Assembly: GCA_013141115.1 (NCBI GenBank)
Contig: JABFRP010000002.1
Location: 1,104,647 to 1,168,646, forward strand
Direction of reading: 5' to 3'
DNA from: Ferruginibacter sp.
GTDB taxonomy: Bacteria > Bacteroidota > Bacteroidia > Chitinophagales > Chitinophagaceae
Length of the DNA stretch: 64,000 nt
Shown here piece after piece: positions 25,922-35,073 of the stretch. Below the pieces are notes generated by a model, which had not been told where the DNA came from, did not search any database, and was given only the letters and a program-made list of their open reading frames with translations. Each line of letters starts with the position of its first letter. Positions within the stretch are counted from its first letter, which is position 1. The translations under genes and the position numbers were made by a program.

Positions 25922-26953
25922 ATGCAAGCTGTTTTTAACAACCGACTACGACAAGTTATACTGTTGCTGATCATTGCCTTTTTGGTTATTGCACTTTCCA
26001 CGCAGTTATATGCATTTTTGCCGGGCTTTTTAGGTGCCATCACTTTATTTATACTTACCCGTAAATGGTATCAACATTTAACTGATAAAAAAAAATGGAA
26101 GAAAGGCCTTACCTCCCTGTTGTTTATTGCAGGTTCAATAATCATTATTGCCATTCCTGTTTATTTTTCAATTATAATGGTATCTCCAAAAATTAATTCG
26201 TTATTAAATAACCAGCATGAGGTAATGCAGGGGTTACAAATTTTTTCGGATAAAATTGAAACTACTACGGGTATGAAGTTGTTTACTGATGCAAACACAA
26301 AATCAGTAGCTGTAAAAATCTCTGCTGCCATTCCCAATGTGCTCAACAGTACAGCCAATGTATTAACCAATCTTATCATGTTGTTTTTTCTATATTATTA
26401 TTTATTGGCAAATGGAAAAGCAATAGAAAAATACCTGAACCAAATCATCCCTTTAAAAGCAGAAAACGTAGAAAAGCTGGCGGCCGAAACCACCTTAATG
26501 ATAAGGGCCAATGCTATTGGTATTCCTATTATCTGCATCGTTCAGGGTATCTTTGCAACTATTGGTTATTTAATTTTTGGCATAAAGGATTGGGGCATGT
26601 GGGGCTTTGTAACTGGTGTATTTGCTTTTTTTCCGTTAGTAGGTACCATGATAATTTGGGTGCCACTGGTAATATACCTTTACTCAACCGGTAACAATTA
26701 CATGGCCACCTGGCTAACTATTTACAGTATTGTAGTAACCGGTAATGTGGATTATATAACCAGGCTGGGGTTATTAAAAAAGATGGGCAATGTACATCCC
26801 ATGATAACTGTGCTGGGTGTAATAGTGGGGTTAAAATTATTTGGGTTTATGGGGTTAATATTTGGCCCTTTACTCGTAAGTTATTTTTTAATTTTAGTAA
26901 AAATTTACATAAATGAATTTACTGCAAAATCAAAAGATGCAGCACAACCTTAA
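25922..26953 (+). CDS. AI-2E family transporter (PerM/YdiK type)
   Basis: A 343-residue polytopic membrane protein with about seven to eight membrane segments. Two hydrophobic stretches open the protein (about 12-65), a soluble amphipathic part lies at about 85-130, and the conserved C-terminal half carries GVFAFFPLVGTMIIWVPL and VHPMITVLGVIVGLKLFGFMGLIFGPLL. The superfamily includes autoinducer-2 exporters and Na+/H+ antiporters, so the name does not fix the substrate. It is 17 bases ahead of the MarR gene. Confidence 0.88.
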   Translation: MQAVFNNRLRQVILLLIIAFLVIALSTQLYAFLPGFLGAITLFILTRKWYQHLTDKKKWKKGLTSLLFIAGSIIIIAIPVYFSIIMVSPKINSLLNNQHEVMQGLQIFSDKIETTTGMKLFTDANTKSVAVKISAAIPNVLNSTANVLTNLIMLFFLYYYLLANGKAIEKYLNQIIPLKAENVEKLAAETTLMIRANAIGIPIICIVQGIFATIGYLIFGIKDWGMWGFVTGVFAFFPLVGTMIIWVPLVIYLYSTGNNYMATWLTIYSIVVTGNVDYITRLGLLKKMGNVHPMITVLGVIVGLKLFGFMGLIFGPLLVSYFLILVKIYINEFTAKSKDAAQP

Positions 26954-26970
26954 AGATCAATTTTTTATTT

Positions 26971-27420
26971 ATGGGCATACAGGAAGATATCAACCAATCG
27001 AAATTCAGAAACGAACACCAGAAGGCAGGCATCAATATTATTTACACTTTTAACTGGCTAACTGAGCAAATGAAAAATTTGTTTGAACAGCATGGCCTTA
27101 CCTCTCAGCAATTTAACATACTAAGAATTTTGCGTGGTGCAGGGCAACCGCTTTCCACCTTGCAAATTCGCCAACGCATGCTGGATAAAATGAGCGATAC
27201 CAGCCGCATTGTGGACCGGCTGATATTAAAAGGTGTGGTAAAAAAAGTAACCTCCAAAACAGATAAGCGTTTAGTGGATGTATCTATTACCGACAAAGGG
27301 AAAAAATTGCTGGCTAAATTAGATGAACACCAGGACGAAATGGATGGCGTACTTAGCAATTTATCTGATAGTGAAGCTAAAACTTTAAATAAATTGCTGG
27401 ATAAGATCCGCCAATCTTAA
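26971..27420 (+). CDS. MarR family transcriptional regulator
   Basis: A 149-residue winged-helix regulator. Helices 1-2 form the dimer interface, the recognition region is TLQIRQRMLDKMSDTSRIVDRLILKGVVKKV, the wing is SKTDKRLVDVSITDKGKKLL, and a C-terminal dimer helix follows. It sits between the AI-2E transporter gene (17 bases) and the GHL10 gene (21 bases), so it may control this cluster. The ligand is unknown. Confidence 0.9.
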   Translation: MGIQEDINQSKFRNEHQKAGINIIYTFNWLTEQMKNLFEQHGLTSQQFNILRILRGAGQPLSTLQIRQRMLDKMSDTSRIVDRLILKGVVKKVTSKTDKRLVDVSITDKGKKLLAKLDEHQDEMDGVLSNLSDSEAKTLNKLLDKIRQS

Positions 27421-27441
27421 ATAAGCCTTTAACTAATTATA

Positions 27442-28761
27442 ATGAAATTTTTTACTGTTGCCTTTGGAGCATTGGCACTTTGTTTTTTTTCTTTTACAGC
27501 TGTAGCACAAAACAAACCTGAATTCAGAGGTGTATGGGTAGCATCAGTTAGTAATATCGACTGGCCTTCAAACAAAAACCTAACCCCCGATTCTCAAAAA
27601 ATAGAATTTATAAAACTGCTGGATATGCACAAAGCCAATGGTATGAATGCCATGATTGTGCAAATACGTCCGGCTTCAGACGCTTTTTATCCATCGCCAT
27701 ACGAACCCTGGAGCGAATGGCTTACCGGTACACAAGGAAAACCACCACTGCCTTATTACGATCCATTAGCATTTATGCTGGAAGAAACACACAAACGTGG
27801 AATGGAATTTCATGCATGGATGAATCCGTACCGGGCAGCATTTAACTTAGAAAAATCTTCTATTGCCGCCACACATATTACAAAGCTGCACCCCGATTGG
27901 TTTTTAACCTACGGCGATAAAAAATATTTTGATCCCGGTAATAAACAGGTACAACAATATGTAACCAATATTGTAAAAGATGTGGTAAGCCGCTATGCAG
28001 TGGATGCTATTCATTTTGATGATTACTTTTATCCGTATCGAATAGCAGGGCAAGAGTTTCCGGATGATGTAAAATACCAGCAGTATGGTAATGGTATGAA
28101 CAAAGAAGACTGGAGAAGAAGTAATACCGATTCTATTATACTGATGCTGAGTAAGGCTATAAAAAAAATAAATCCTAAATGCCAGTTTGGTATCAGCCCT
28201 TTTGGCGTATGGCGTAATATTGATAAAGATGCTGAAGGAAGTAATACCCGTGCCGGGCAAACCAATTACGATGATTTATATGCCGATATTTTATTGTGGC
28301 TAAAAAGCGGCTGGATAGATTATGTAACACCACAACTGTACTGGGAGTTTGGCCATAAAGCAGCGCCATACGAAGTGTTATTAGATTGGTGGAGCAAGCA
28401 CACTTATGGCAAAAACTGCTACATCGGTTTAGGTATTTATCGTGCCGGCAGTAACGAAGCCTGGAAAGATAAAACACAACTACCCCGCCAAATTGAAGCC
28501 TTACGCAACACGCCCAATGTACAGGGCATGATTTTCTTCAGCAGTAAAACTTTTGAAAAAAATCCTAATGGCTGGAGTGATAGTTTAAGGCTGAATTATT
28601 TTAAAGACGCAGTACCACACCCACAATTAAATAATTTTAAAAAAAATATTTTTATAAAAACAGCCAATATAGTACTATACTGGCTGTTTGATTTTCATTA
28701 CCGGGTTTTAAAATTTAATAGTTCCATTCACTACTTTCTCTTTTCCTTCCCTGTTAAATAG
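27442..28761 (+). CDS. GHL10 / DUF187 family glycoside-hydrolase-like protein
   Basis: A 439-residue exported protein (signal peptide 1-22). Residues about 28-400 match the GHL10 (PF02638) TIM barrel: FRGVWVASVSNIDWP, NAMIVQIRPASDAFYPS, HAWMNPYRA, IHFDDYFYPY, QFGISPFGVWRN, IDYVTPQLYW. The relative DigH of E. coli cleaves denuded peptidoglycan glycan strands; a similar role is possible. Oddity: the natural end seems to be near AVPHPQ (about residue 395), but no stop occurs there. The frame runs on for about 40 residues, through a hairpin terminator, and overlaps the convergent gene at 28708-29202 by 54 bases. Confidence 0.88.
   Translation: MKFFTVAFGALALCFFSFTAVAQNKPEFRGVWVASVSNIDWPSNKNLTPDSQKIEFIKLLDMHKANGMNAMIVQIRPASDAFYPSPYEPWSEWLTGTQGKPPLPYYDPLAFMLEETHKRGMEFHAWMNPYRAAFNLEKSSIAATHITKLHPDWFLTYGDKKYFDPGNKQVQQYVTNIVKDVVSRYAVDAIHFDDYFYPYRIAGQEFPDDVKYQQYGNGMNKEDWRRSNTDSIILMLSKAIKKINPKCQFGISPFGVWRNIDKDAEGSNTRAGQTNYDDLYADILLWLKSGWIDYVTPQLYWEFGHKAAPYEVLLDWWSKHTYGKNCYIGLGIYRAGSNEAWKDKTQLPRQIEALRNTPNVQGMIFFSSKTFEKNPNGWSDSLRLNYFKDAVPHPQLNNFKKNIFIKTANIVLYWLFDFHYRVLKFNSSIHYFLFSFPVK
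28658..28689. terminator. Hairpin terminator, inside the GHL10 reading frame
   Basis: A 15-bp stem with one A-C mismatch (28658-28672 with 28675-28689). On the minus strand it is followed by a T-run, so it ends the long minus-strand operon. On the plus strand it lies within the GHL10 coding frame. Confidence 0.7.
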
Positions 28762-29202
28762 TTTCATATTGTTAATCACCACTGCATTGTTTTCTACTCT
28801 TATTGCCCCTTCAGTTTTATCGGTAGCTACAAAGCTTTCGGTACCACCTGCAGGCGTTAAGGTTAAATCATACTGACCTTCATTTACTTTATAACCATTA
28901 AAGCCTTTGGGCGTTAATCCGCTTTTGGCAGCATCTTTTTCGTTAGCAAATGTAGCCTGTAATAAAACCAGTGGCTCATCCTGCTGGCACAATACCGAAA
29001 AATTATCCGTTTCTTTATTACTGCCAAAATACTGCGTACTTACTTTTCCTTTAATGGTTTCGCCATCAATTGTAAATGAAATAATTTTTTCCTTTTCGGA
29101 TGTTTCTATACCAGATATGATTTTTTCTTCACTTCCCCTATCGTTGCAGGCCGAGCTAATAATTGTTGTAGTAACAAAAATATAAATAATTGATTTTTTC
29201 AT
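28708..29202 (-). CDS. Unrecognised lipoprotein, last gene of the LytTR-linked cluster
   Basis: A 164-residue lipoprotein (lipobox ISSAC, C19). The mature part is a beta-rich domain with an FTIDGETIKGKVS opening and a NGTIKF ending; I do not recognise it. The opening (IDGETIKGKV) loosely recalls the ITAKINGVQWQ opening of the lipoprotein at 36634-37194, and both may share a fold. Its 3' end overlaps the extended GHL10 frame by 54 bases. It starts 40 bases after the T9SS protein gene. Confidence 0.72.
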   Translation of the reverse strand: MKKSIIYIFVTTTIISSACNDRGSEEKIISGIETSEKEKIISFTIDGETIKGKVSTQYFGSNKETDNFSVLCQQDEPLVLLQATFANEKDAAKSGLTPKGFNGYKVNEGQYDLTLTPAGGTESFVATDKTEGAIRVENNAVVINNMKLFNREGKEKVVNGTIKF

Positions 29203-29242
29203 GTTGTATTATTTTTATTAAATTAACTTTTCAAAATAAGGT

Positions 29243-30583
29243 TTACTCTTTCGCCAATCTTTTAACATCGATGGTTGTGTTTTTGTCATCCACTATTTTT
29301 AATAAATAACTTCCGCTTGCAAACTTTTGTAAATTTATTTTTTCGGTATTTACAGTAGCGGTTGTCTCCATCATTAATTTTCCAGTTGCATCGTATATCA
29401 TCAATTTTTCCGAAGCGTTTAACCCACTAATGGTTACTATATCTTTAGTAGGTATTGGATAAACAACAATGTTTCTTGTACTGCAATTTATTCTTGCAGA
29501 TGAGATGTTTGAATACGAAAAATTGCCCGTTAAGTCAATCATTTTTAATCTGTAATAAACATTGCCGTTGGTACTTACTAAATTGTCATTATAAGTGTAA
29601 CTGCTGTTATTTCCTTTTGGCTGTATGCTTGCAATTATATTAAATACAATTCCGTCCTTACTGCTTTCAAGTTCAAAATGGCCGAACTCTTGTTCTGTAG
29701 CAGATTTCCAGGTGATTACAGGTTTACAATCTTGATTGATTGCATTAAAACTTATAAGTTTAATGGGCAATACATTGTTGTTGGTGGAGAGTGTCCAAAT
29801 AGAAAAATCAGGAATTCCTGTTTTTTCTACATAATTAGCTGTGGCGTCTCTTAAAGTGTAATTTTGATTTTGCCAGTTAGTGCCATTTGTACTTTTCCAA
29901 ATCACTAAATTATTTTCGGCCAAACTGTTTAATTCAGCATCAAAATACTTAAGCCGTAATGTAGCATTTAGGGATATGTTATTGCTTGGCGTAATTTCAT
30001 ATACTCTCAAAATACTACTGCCAATACCCAACCCATTTACTACTGATTTGTGTGTTCTTTTTATAAATGTGCTTCCTAAATTTGTGGCACAAGTAATCAC
30101 TGCTCCTAAATTTCCCGGATCGGTATTTAAAGGAACATTTAAATTTTGTGTTATTGCAATGTATCCTCCGTTTGAGCCAATAATTCTACTTGATTCACTT
30201 TCAGAAATTAAAGTTGCTGCTGATTGGAGTGTAATATTTTTAGCATTTAAATCAATGATACCTGATGTAAATAATACCGAACCATTTATGCCAATGTTTT
30301 GATTTAAACTTGTAATTACCGAAGCACTTTTTGCAGTTTCAAACACATCAAAGTTAGTACTGCCAGATCCTGAAATTGTATTATTTGCAGTGCCGGTAAA
30401 TACATATTTTCCGGTTCCTGCGGTTTGGTTTATTGTGCCATCGTTTTGCAAGCTGGTGTTGTTTAAACAGATATAACCATTACCAGTTATTCTAATTTCG
30501 GCACCACTTTGTATTACAAGTTGAGCTTGCGAAACTTTAAAAAATATTATGCAATACATTATTAAAAAGAATGTGCTTTTCAT
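29243..30583 (-). CDS. T9SS-secreted surface protein
   Basis: A 446-residue exported protein (signal peptide 1-20). Residues about 22-160 are a run of Asn/Thr/Gly-rich beta strands like a beta-helix or adhesin stalk (GTINQTAGTGKYVFTG, NISGSGSTNFDVFE). Residues about 270-350 are a fibronectin-like domain typical of the family (LPIKLISFNA, ITWKSATEQEFGHFELESS, YYRLKMIDLTGNFSYS). The last 75 residues are a T9SS type A sorting domain (VYPIPTKDIVTISG, SGSYLLKIVDD). It is probably displayed on the cell surface. Function unknown. Confidence 0.85.
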   Translation of the reverse strand: MKSTFFLIMYCIIFFKVSQAQLVIQSGAEIRITGNGYICLNNTSLQNDGTINQTAGTGKYVFTGTANNTISGSGSTNFDVFETAKSASVITSLNQNIGINGSVLFTSGIIDLNAKNITLQSAATLISESESSRIIGSNGGYIAITQNLNVPLNTDPGNLGAVITCATNLGSTFIKRTHKSVVNGLGIGSSILRVYEITPSNNISLNATLRLKYFDAELNSLAENNLVIWKSTNGTNWQNQNYTLRDATANYVEKTGIPDFSIWTLSTNNNVLPIKLISFNAINQDCKPVITWKSATEQEFGHFELESSKDGIVFNIIASIQPKGNNSSYTYNDNLVSTNGNVYYRLKMIDLTGNFSYSNISSARINCSTRNIVVYPIPTKDIVTISGLNASEKLMIYDATGKLMMETTATVNTEKINLQKFASGSYLLKIVDDKNTTIDVKRLAKE

Positions 30584-30687
30584 GGTTTATTTTTTTGTTT
30601 TTATCAGCATTATGTCAATAAATGCTCATCTCAGGAACACAAAGTTGTGCAGGAATATTTTTAAGAATATATGCGACTAACTATTTT

Positions 30688-31581
30688 TTATTCTGCTATT
30701 AAATGCCCTGTAACCCTTACCTCCGCTTGATAATTCCAAGGTGCAATATTTTGTTTATAAAAAAAGAATCTATAGCTTGTAGCCACTGGTACGTACAATT
30801 CAAATGATTTATCTATAGAGGCTGTGGACCAGCCATAAGGAGTGGGCAAACTATTGGAATGAGATACACAAATTGTTTTAGCAGCGTAAGTATGATGAAT
30901 ATATAAATCTACCGGTTCGCCACCTGCTCCACCTGTTATAGTCATACTACAGTTTACATCAAAATGATAAAGCCCTGGCTTATTAATAGTGATATCAAAC
31001 AAATCATCCGACGAATTTGAATGGTAAAATGTTGCTGTACCATAATTGTAATACGTATTTATAACACCATCATTGGGTGCTTGTGTATTTTTAAATTCAA
31101 GTTGAAATCTTTCTAAAATACTATAAGGAGCTGCTGCTAATGTTTGCCAGTTAGCATTACCACTGGCATCGCTGGTTAATACTTTGCCATCAGCTGCATT
31201 GTTAGTAAACTTTATGGCATTAGGTTTTATAGTATCGGCCTTAATATTTCCATTTACATCCAACCTGGTAGATGGATTTGTTGCACCAATTCCCAAAAAA
31301 CCTGTACCTCTTTTAAGTATCATTGAAAAGCTGCTATCGTTGGTAGCAAATTTTAAATCGGCTGTATTATGTGTTTGTAAGTAAGCGTTTGTACCTGATG
31401 TATAAAAGCCAATTTTTGCTCCGTCGCTGCTGCTTTCCTGGCTTACCCCAATGCCATCGGTTTTAATAGTTAATGGCCTTGAGGGTATTACTGTGCCAAT
31501 GCCTACATTTTGAGCATTTAAAACATTACAGTAAAGGATTAATAATAATGTGGCAGATCTAGTGATTTTTCTTGTTTTCAT
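30688..31581 (-). CDS. Exported trimer-like protein with C1q/TNF-like head
   Basis: A 297-residue protein with a signal peptide (1-23, LNAQ). The middle has the repeated motif of Bacteroidota tail-fibre-like proteins: VGIGTVIPSRPLTI, GIGATNPSTRLDVNGNIKADTI, and TNNAADGKVLTSDASGNANW. The last 130 residues form a beta-sandwich with a C1q-like layout (LFDITINKPGLYHFDVNCSMT ... RFFFYKQNIAPWNYQAEVRVTGHL). These are usually surface or appendage proteins. Ten bases separate it from the 142-residue gene upstream, so it is part of the operon. Confidence 0.72.
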   Translation of the reverse strand: MKTRKITRSATLLLILYCNVLNAQNVGIGTVIPSRPLTIKTDGIGVSQESSSDGAKIGFYTSGTNAYLQTHNTADLKFATNDSSFSMILKRGTGFLGIGATNPSTRLDVNGNIKADTIKPNAIKFTNNAADGKVLTSDASGNANWQTLAAAPYSILERFQLEFKNTQAPNDGVINTYYNYGTATFYHSNSSDDLFDITINKPGLYHFDVNCSMTITGGAGGEPVDLYIHHTYAAKTICVSHSNSLPTPYGWSTASIDKSFELYVPVATSYRFFFYKQNIAPWNYQAEVRVTGHLIAE

Positions 31582-31591
31582 TTTTTCGTTT

Positions 31592-32020
31592 TTATTTGAT
31601 TATAATTTTCCAGGAGGCAGCACTGTCTTTTGTGGCATTCATTTCAAATTCATTTTTTTCTGTCTCGTTGCTTAAACCAATAGTAGCGCTGGCTGGCGAT
31701 GTGGTACCTTCATTAATGGCTACCACGCCAAGCAAGTGTTCGCCTTTTGATAATTTTCCAAAATTTAATGTTAGCGGTTCATACAATAACCCGATGGTAT
31801 CTCTTATAATTTTATCGTCTAAATATACTTTTACGCTATCGCCGTCTTCGGTATTATTATCCCAAATGGTTAATTTAATATCGCCGTAATTTAATGTGGT
31901 AGCACCTTGTAAGTTGTATTTAATATTAGCGGTCTTTTTTCTACAACATAAAAAATAAATTAGCAGGGCAGCTATTAGCATTAGTACAACAACAATAATT
32001 ATCCGTTTCTTTTTATTCAT
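31592..32020 (-). CDS. Membrane-anchored beta-domain protein
   Basis: A 142-residue protein with a lysine-rich start and one membrane helix (about 7-25, ending in CCRKK). The mature part is a single beta domain with the block IKLTIWDNNTEDGDSVKVYLDD, a motif found in several Bacteroidota exported proteins with no named function. Two cysteines end the membrane helix, so it could alternatively be a lipoprotein. One base separates it from the stop of the 267-residue gene upstream. Confidence 0.72.
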   Translation of the reverse strand: MNKKKRIIIVVVLMLIAALLIYFLCCRKKTANIKYNLQGATTLNYGDIKLTIWDNNTEDGDSVKVYLDDKIIRDTIGLLYEPLTLNFGKLSKGEHLLGVVAINEGTTSPASATIGLSNETEKNEFEMNATKDSAASWKIIIK

Positions 32021-32021
32021 T

Positions 32022-32825
32022 TTATAAATTAATGTATTGATAAGTGGTTACAGATACCGGCATTACTTTGTTATAGGCTTTATCAAAACGTGTAGCTGTT
32101 TCTTTTAAAGGCAGGCCATTCTTAAATTGCACAGGTATTTTAGCACCGCCGGATTTATATTGCGTTGCAACTATTTTTTGATACTCTATTTTTTTATTGA
32201 TCACATAAGCATCAGCATAACTATCAGCAAGACTATTGTTTTTGCTCACCGGTTTTTCATCAATAAAACCGCCGGTTATTGTTTGTGGATTTTTAGCAAG
32301 ATCGTAGTTGTTGTACAAATTGGTAAATGCAACTGACGGTTCTCCCAGGCCCTGTATTTTTATTATGTTGCTGTCGCTGTTAAATATGTACAGTGTTGTT
32401 TGCGATAAATATTTTGGCTCGGTTACTTTAATGGTATCCCCGCTATAAGAATATACCCTGTGCTTTACTGTTTTTTTATTTTGTGTTTTCATAATTTCAA
32501 AGCTGCTTACCCTGTTTTGCTCATCATAAGTAATGATCGTTTTTTCTGGAGAAATATCCAGGTTGTATGTTTTTACATAACTGGTGAGTAAACCTTTATC
32601 GTTAAAAACAAAATTATCTGTGCTGGCGTGCAACTTGCCATCCTGTTGTTGTACCATTTTTTTTATAGTGCCATTGGCATTATAACTGTATAGCATCACT
32701 TCCGTAAAATCATTACCCTGATATATTTTTTTTGCCAGCCTTACATTTTTGCCAGCAGTTTGAGCGGTAATATTTAAGGCAAACACAAAAACCGCCATTA
32801 CAATCAGGTTAATTATTTTATTCAT
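32022..32825 (-). CDS. Exported YD-repeat-like / DUF4595-like protein
   Basis: A 267-residue protein with a signal peptide (1-22, ITAQ). The mature part carries Tyr- and Asn-rich short units such as YSYNANGTIKKM, YDEQNRVSSFEI and YSYSGDTIKV, which resemble single YD/Rhs-type strands in a secreted beta-sheet protein. There is no Rhs core and no toxin domain. Its start overlaps the end of the 569-residue gene by 8 bases, so translation is probably coupled. Confidence 0.7.
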   Translation of the reverse strand: MNKIINLIVMAVFVFALNITAQTAGKNVRLAKKIYQGNDFTEVMLYSYNANGTIKKMVQQQDGKLHASTDNFVFNDKGLLTSYVKTYNLDISPEKTIITYDEQNRVSSFEIMKTQNKKTVKHRVYSYSGDTIKVTEPKYLSQTTLYIFNSDSNIIKIQGLGEPSVAFTNLYNNYDLAKNPQTITGGFIDEKPVSKNNSLADSYADAYVINKKIEYQKIVATQYKSGGAKIPVQFKNGLPLKETATRFDKAYNKVMPVSVTTYQYINL

Positions 32826-34527
32826 TGCTCATTTTTAATTTCATATTAAAACCTACTTTGGTATCGTTGGGGGTTTCTGTACGATGATAATCACCGGCCA
32901 AAGTACTTACGCCATTGGTGGTTTTAATATCAATGGTTACTGTAGGCGAATCATCTTTCATCCGCATACTTCTGGTTAAAATAAACCGTGCTGTAGTAAT
33001 GGGATAGTTGAATACAGCGCCAGAAACATTATGCGGCTCTTGTTTTGCTCTTACTACCACAATGGTTCGGTTGGCAAAAGCATCGGTAAAGTCGCTAAGG
33101 GTAGGCATTAATTTTATAATCATTTTGCCTTGCACCAGTTGTGCTTGTAGCGGAAAATAAAATGAGCCAGGCGAAGCAGCCCTTGCTACTGCACCAAAGC
33201 CAGGATCTTTCTCACTAATGTTTGCAGGTATTACCGGTGCAGGTATGCGTTGATTTTTTATTTCATCCCAATCGCTTTTATCTTCTACAGCCCACACATC
33301 ATCCGTAAATTCCATTTTAGTTACATTGCCTTCTATATAACCACTAAATTTTGGTATTTTACCTGAGCCAGCTTTTTGTGCATTTTCTAAATTTTGTTTT
33401 AAACAGTATAACGACATTTTACCTTCGTAAGTCAACTTGTACTTCATGTACATTTTACCGCTATTTTTAAACTCTAACTCATAATCGCCACTTATAGGGC
33501 CTTTGTATTCGGTACAATATTTTTTCATCAACTCTAAACTTACAAATTGCACCAAATCGCCAGCCATGCCTGCACCAAACGATTTTGTTGTAAGCTCCTT
33601 TAATCCATCGATAGCACTAATACCAGCTTTTCCAGCTTGTGTAAAAACAAAATTATCATTAGCAGTAAAACTTTTAAGGGCTTTAGATTCATAATATTTT
33701 GGCCATACCTTGTCAATGAAAATTGATTTACCAATAGCAAGTATTCCGCCACTGGCAAAATTCATTGCAGAGCTAAATAATGCACACCCTTCGGCTATCT
33801 GGTAATAACGGTTACAAACATCACTTTCGCCGGCTTTACTTTTACCAAAATCTTTTTCAACTTGTTTTAGTAAATCACTACTTTCTTTTAATTTACTACC
33901 CAGTTGCCCAAGTTGCGGAGCCGCTATACTTTTTAATTCGGGGTATTTTTTTGTTAGCGTTTGTAAATCTTTTAATGCTGTTTTTAGCTTAGTAAAAGCA
34001 CCCTCAAACTCTTTAATTTTTACTTTTACTTTACCTACTTCTTGTTTTGCTTTTGCAACATCGTCGGGTGTAGATTGGGCTGCTACTACATTGTTTACGG
34101 AGGCCTCCATGGCTTTAGTAGCCTTCTCTTTAGCCTCGTCAAAATCTCTTACAATTTCATCTGCATCAAACTCCGCCAATACATTAAAAGTAGTATTAGC
34201 GGTTTGTACTTTATCGGAAGCATATGCGATTACTTTATATATGCCCATTTCTTTGGGCATATATTTTACAAAGTATTCGCCAGTTTGTTTATCGGCTCTG
34301 GTGCTTAAATTATCGGTTTTGCCGTTTGGTGTTATTACCTCAATTAATACCAAGCCAGGTTCGGCATTTAAACTGTTACTTTCTCCAATTATTTCTACAC
34401 TGCCATCACTAAAAGCAACAGACGTTTTTATTTTTACAGAAATGGGCAGCCCTTCTATTTTGCCCTGACAAAAAGATTTTTTTGAAAACAAAACAACAAT
34501 AGCGAACAAAAAAACAATTCTTTTCAT
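32818..34527 (-). CDS. Exported 569-residue protein, unrecognised, with Ig-like and coiled-coil parts
   Basis: Signal peptide 1-20 (KSFCQ). Residues about 25-125 look like an Ig-like/filamin-like strand domain (VSFSDGSVEI..., GIYKVIAYASD). Residues about 128-235 are strongly helical and charged, probably a coiled coil (DFDEAKEKATKAMEAS, GKVKVKIKEFEGAFTKLKTALK). A hydrophobic segment follows (about 250-275, CALFSSAMNFASGGILAIGKS), then a beta-rich region (SGDYELEFKNSGKMYMKYKL) and a final domain ending FNMKLKMSNE. The helix/hydrophobic/beta layout could suit a pore-forming or scaffold protein, but that is only a guess. It is the largest protein of the exported set. Confidence 0.8.
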   Translation of the reverse strand: MKRIVFLFAIVVLFSKKSFCQGKIEGLPISVKIKTSVAFSDGSVEIIGESNSLNAEPGLVLIEVITPNGKTDNLSTRADKQTGEYFVKYMPKEMGIYKVIAYASDKVQTANTTFNVLAEFDADEIVRDFDEAKEKATKAMEASVNNVVAAQSTPDDVAKAKQEVGKVKVKIKEFEGAFTKLKTALKDLQTLTKKYPELKSIAAPQLGQLGSKLKESSDLLKQVEKDFGKSKAGESDVCNRYYQIAEGCALFSSAMNFASGGILAIGKSIFIDKVWPKYYESKALKSFTANDNFVFTQAGKAGISAIDGLKELTTKSFGAGMAGDLVQFVSLELMKKYCTEYKGPISGDYELEFKNSGKMYMKYKLTYEGKMSLYCLKQNLENAQKAGSGKIPKFSGYIEGNVTKMEFTDDVWAVEDKSDWDEIKNQRIPAPVIPANISEKDPGFGAVARAASPGSFYFPLQAQLVQGKMIIKLMPTLSDFTDAFANRTIVVVRAKQEPHNVSGAVFNYPITTARFILTRSMRMKDDSPTVTIDIKTTNGVSTLAGDYHRTETPNDTKVGFNMKLKMSNE

Positions 34528-34532
34528 ATTAC

Positions 34533-35054
34533 TTATTTACAGGTATTAGCTTTTACTGTTGGCTTTTTACCATCAGCAGTAAACCCGTTTTTACGGATGA
34601 TTTCTATTACCGCTTCGTATACTTCTTTATTGCCTCCGGCAGAAAGATAGATCTTGCCGCTGCCACTATCAATACTTGCGCTGTTTACACCATCAGTGTC
34701 TCTCAGCAAAGCTTCCATCTGCGATTTACCTGCTGCACAAACAATATTTGTTGCAATAATAAATTCGCCGGTATTTGGCGGCGTTTCGCTTTGCGCCTGT
34801 TCCGTATTTTCCTGCTCTGTTGCAGTAGCTTTTTTATTCTTCTTTTTTTTAGCTTTCTTTTTAACTGCTGTTTCAGGTGCATTAACAGCCTTATCTATTC
34901 CTTCGCTGGCTTTCTGATCTATCTTTGCGTTGGCTTTTTGCTTAGCCTCTTCTTTTTTTTGTTTCAACCAATCTTTTACTTGTGCATCGGCTTTATTAGC
35001 AGTAGTCAAAAATAAAATACCTGCTAACAAAAATTGTATTGCTTTCATTTGCAT
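34533..35054 (-). CDS. Exported coiled-coil protein with an HMA-like domain
   Basis: A 173-residue protein with a signal peptide (1-24, ADAQ). Residues about 28-95 are charged and helical with a very Lys-rich stretch (KKKAKKKKNKKA). The C-terminal 70 residues (IIATNIVCAAGKSQMEALLRDTDGV ... YEAVIEIIRKNGFTADGKKP) match a heavy-metal-associated (HMA) fold of beta-alpha-beta-beta-alpha-beta type. The usual CxxC is reduced to one Cys, so tight copper binding is unlikely. The exported location suggests protein-protein contact rather than copper transfer. Five bases before the 569-residue gene. Confidence 0.72.
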   Translation of the reverse strand: MQMKAIQFLLAGILFLTTANKADAQVKDWLKQKKEEAKQKANAKIDQKASEGIDKAVNAPETAVKKKAKKKKNKKATATEQENTEQAQSETPPNTGEFIIATNIVCAAGKSQMEALLRDTDGVNSASIDSGSGKIYLSAGGNKEVYEAVIEIIRKNGFTADGKKPTVKANTCK

Positions 35055-35073
35055 TGTTTGATTAAATAAAAAA

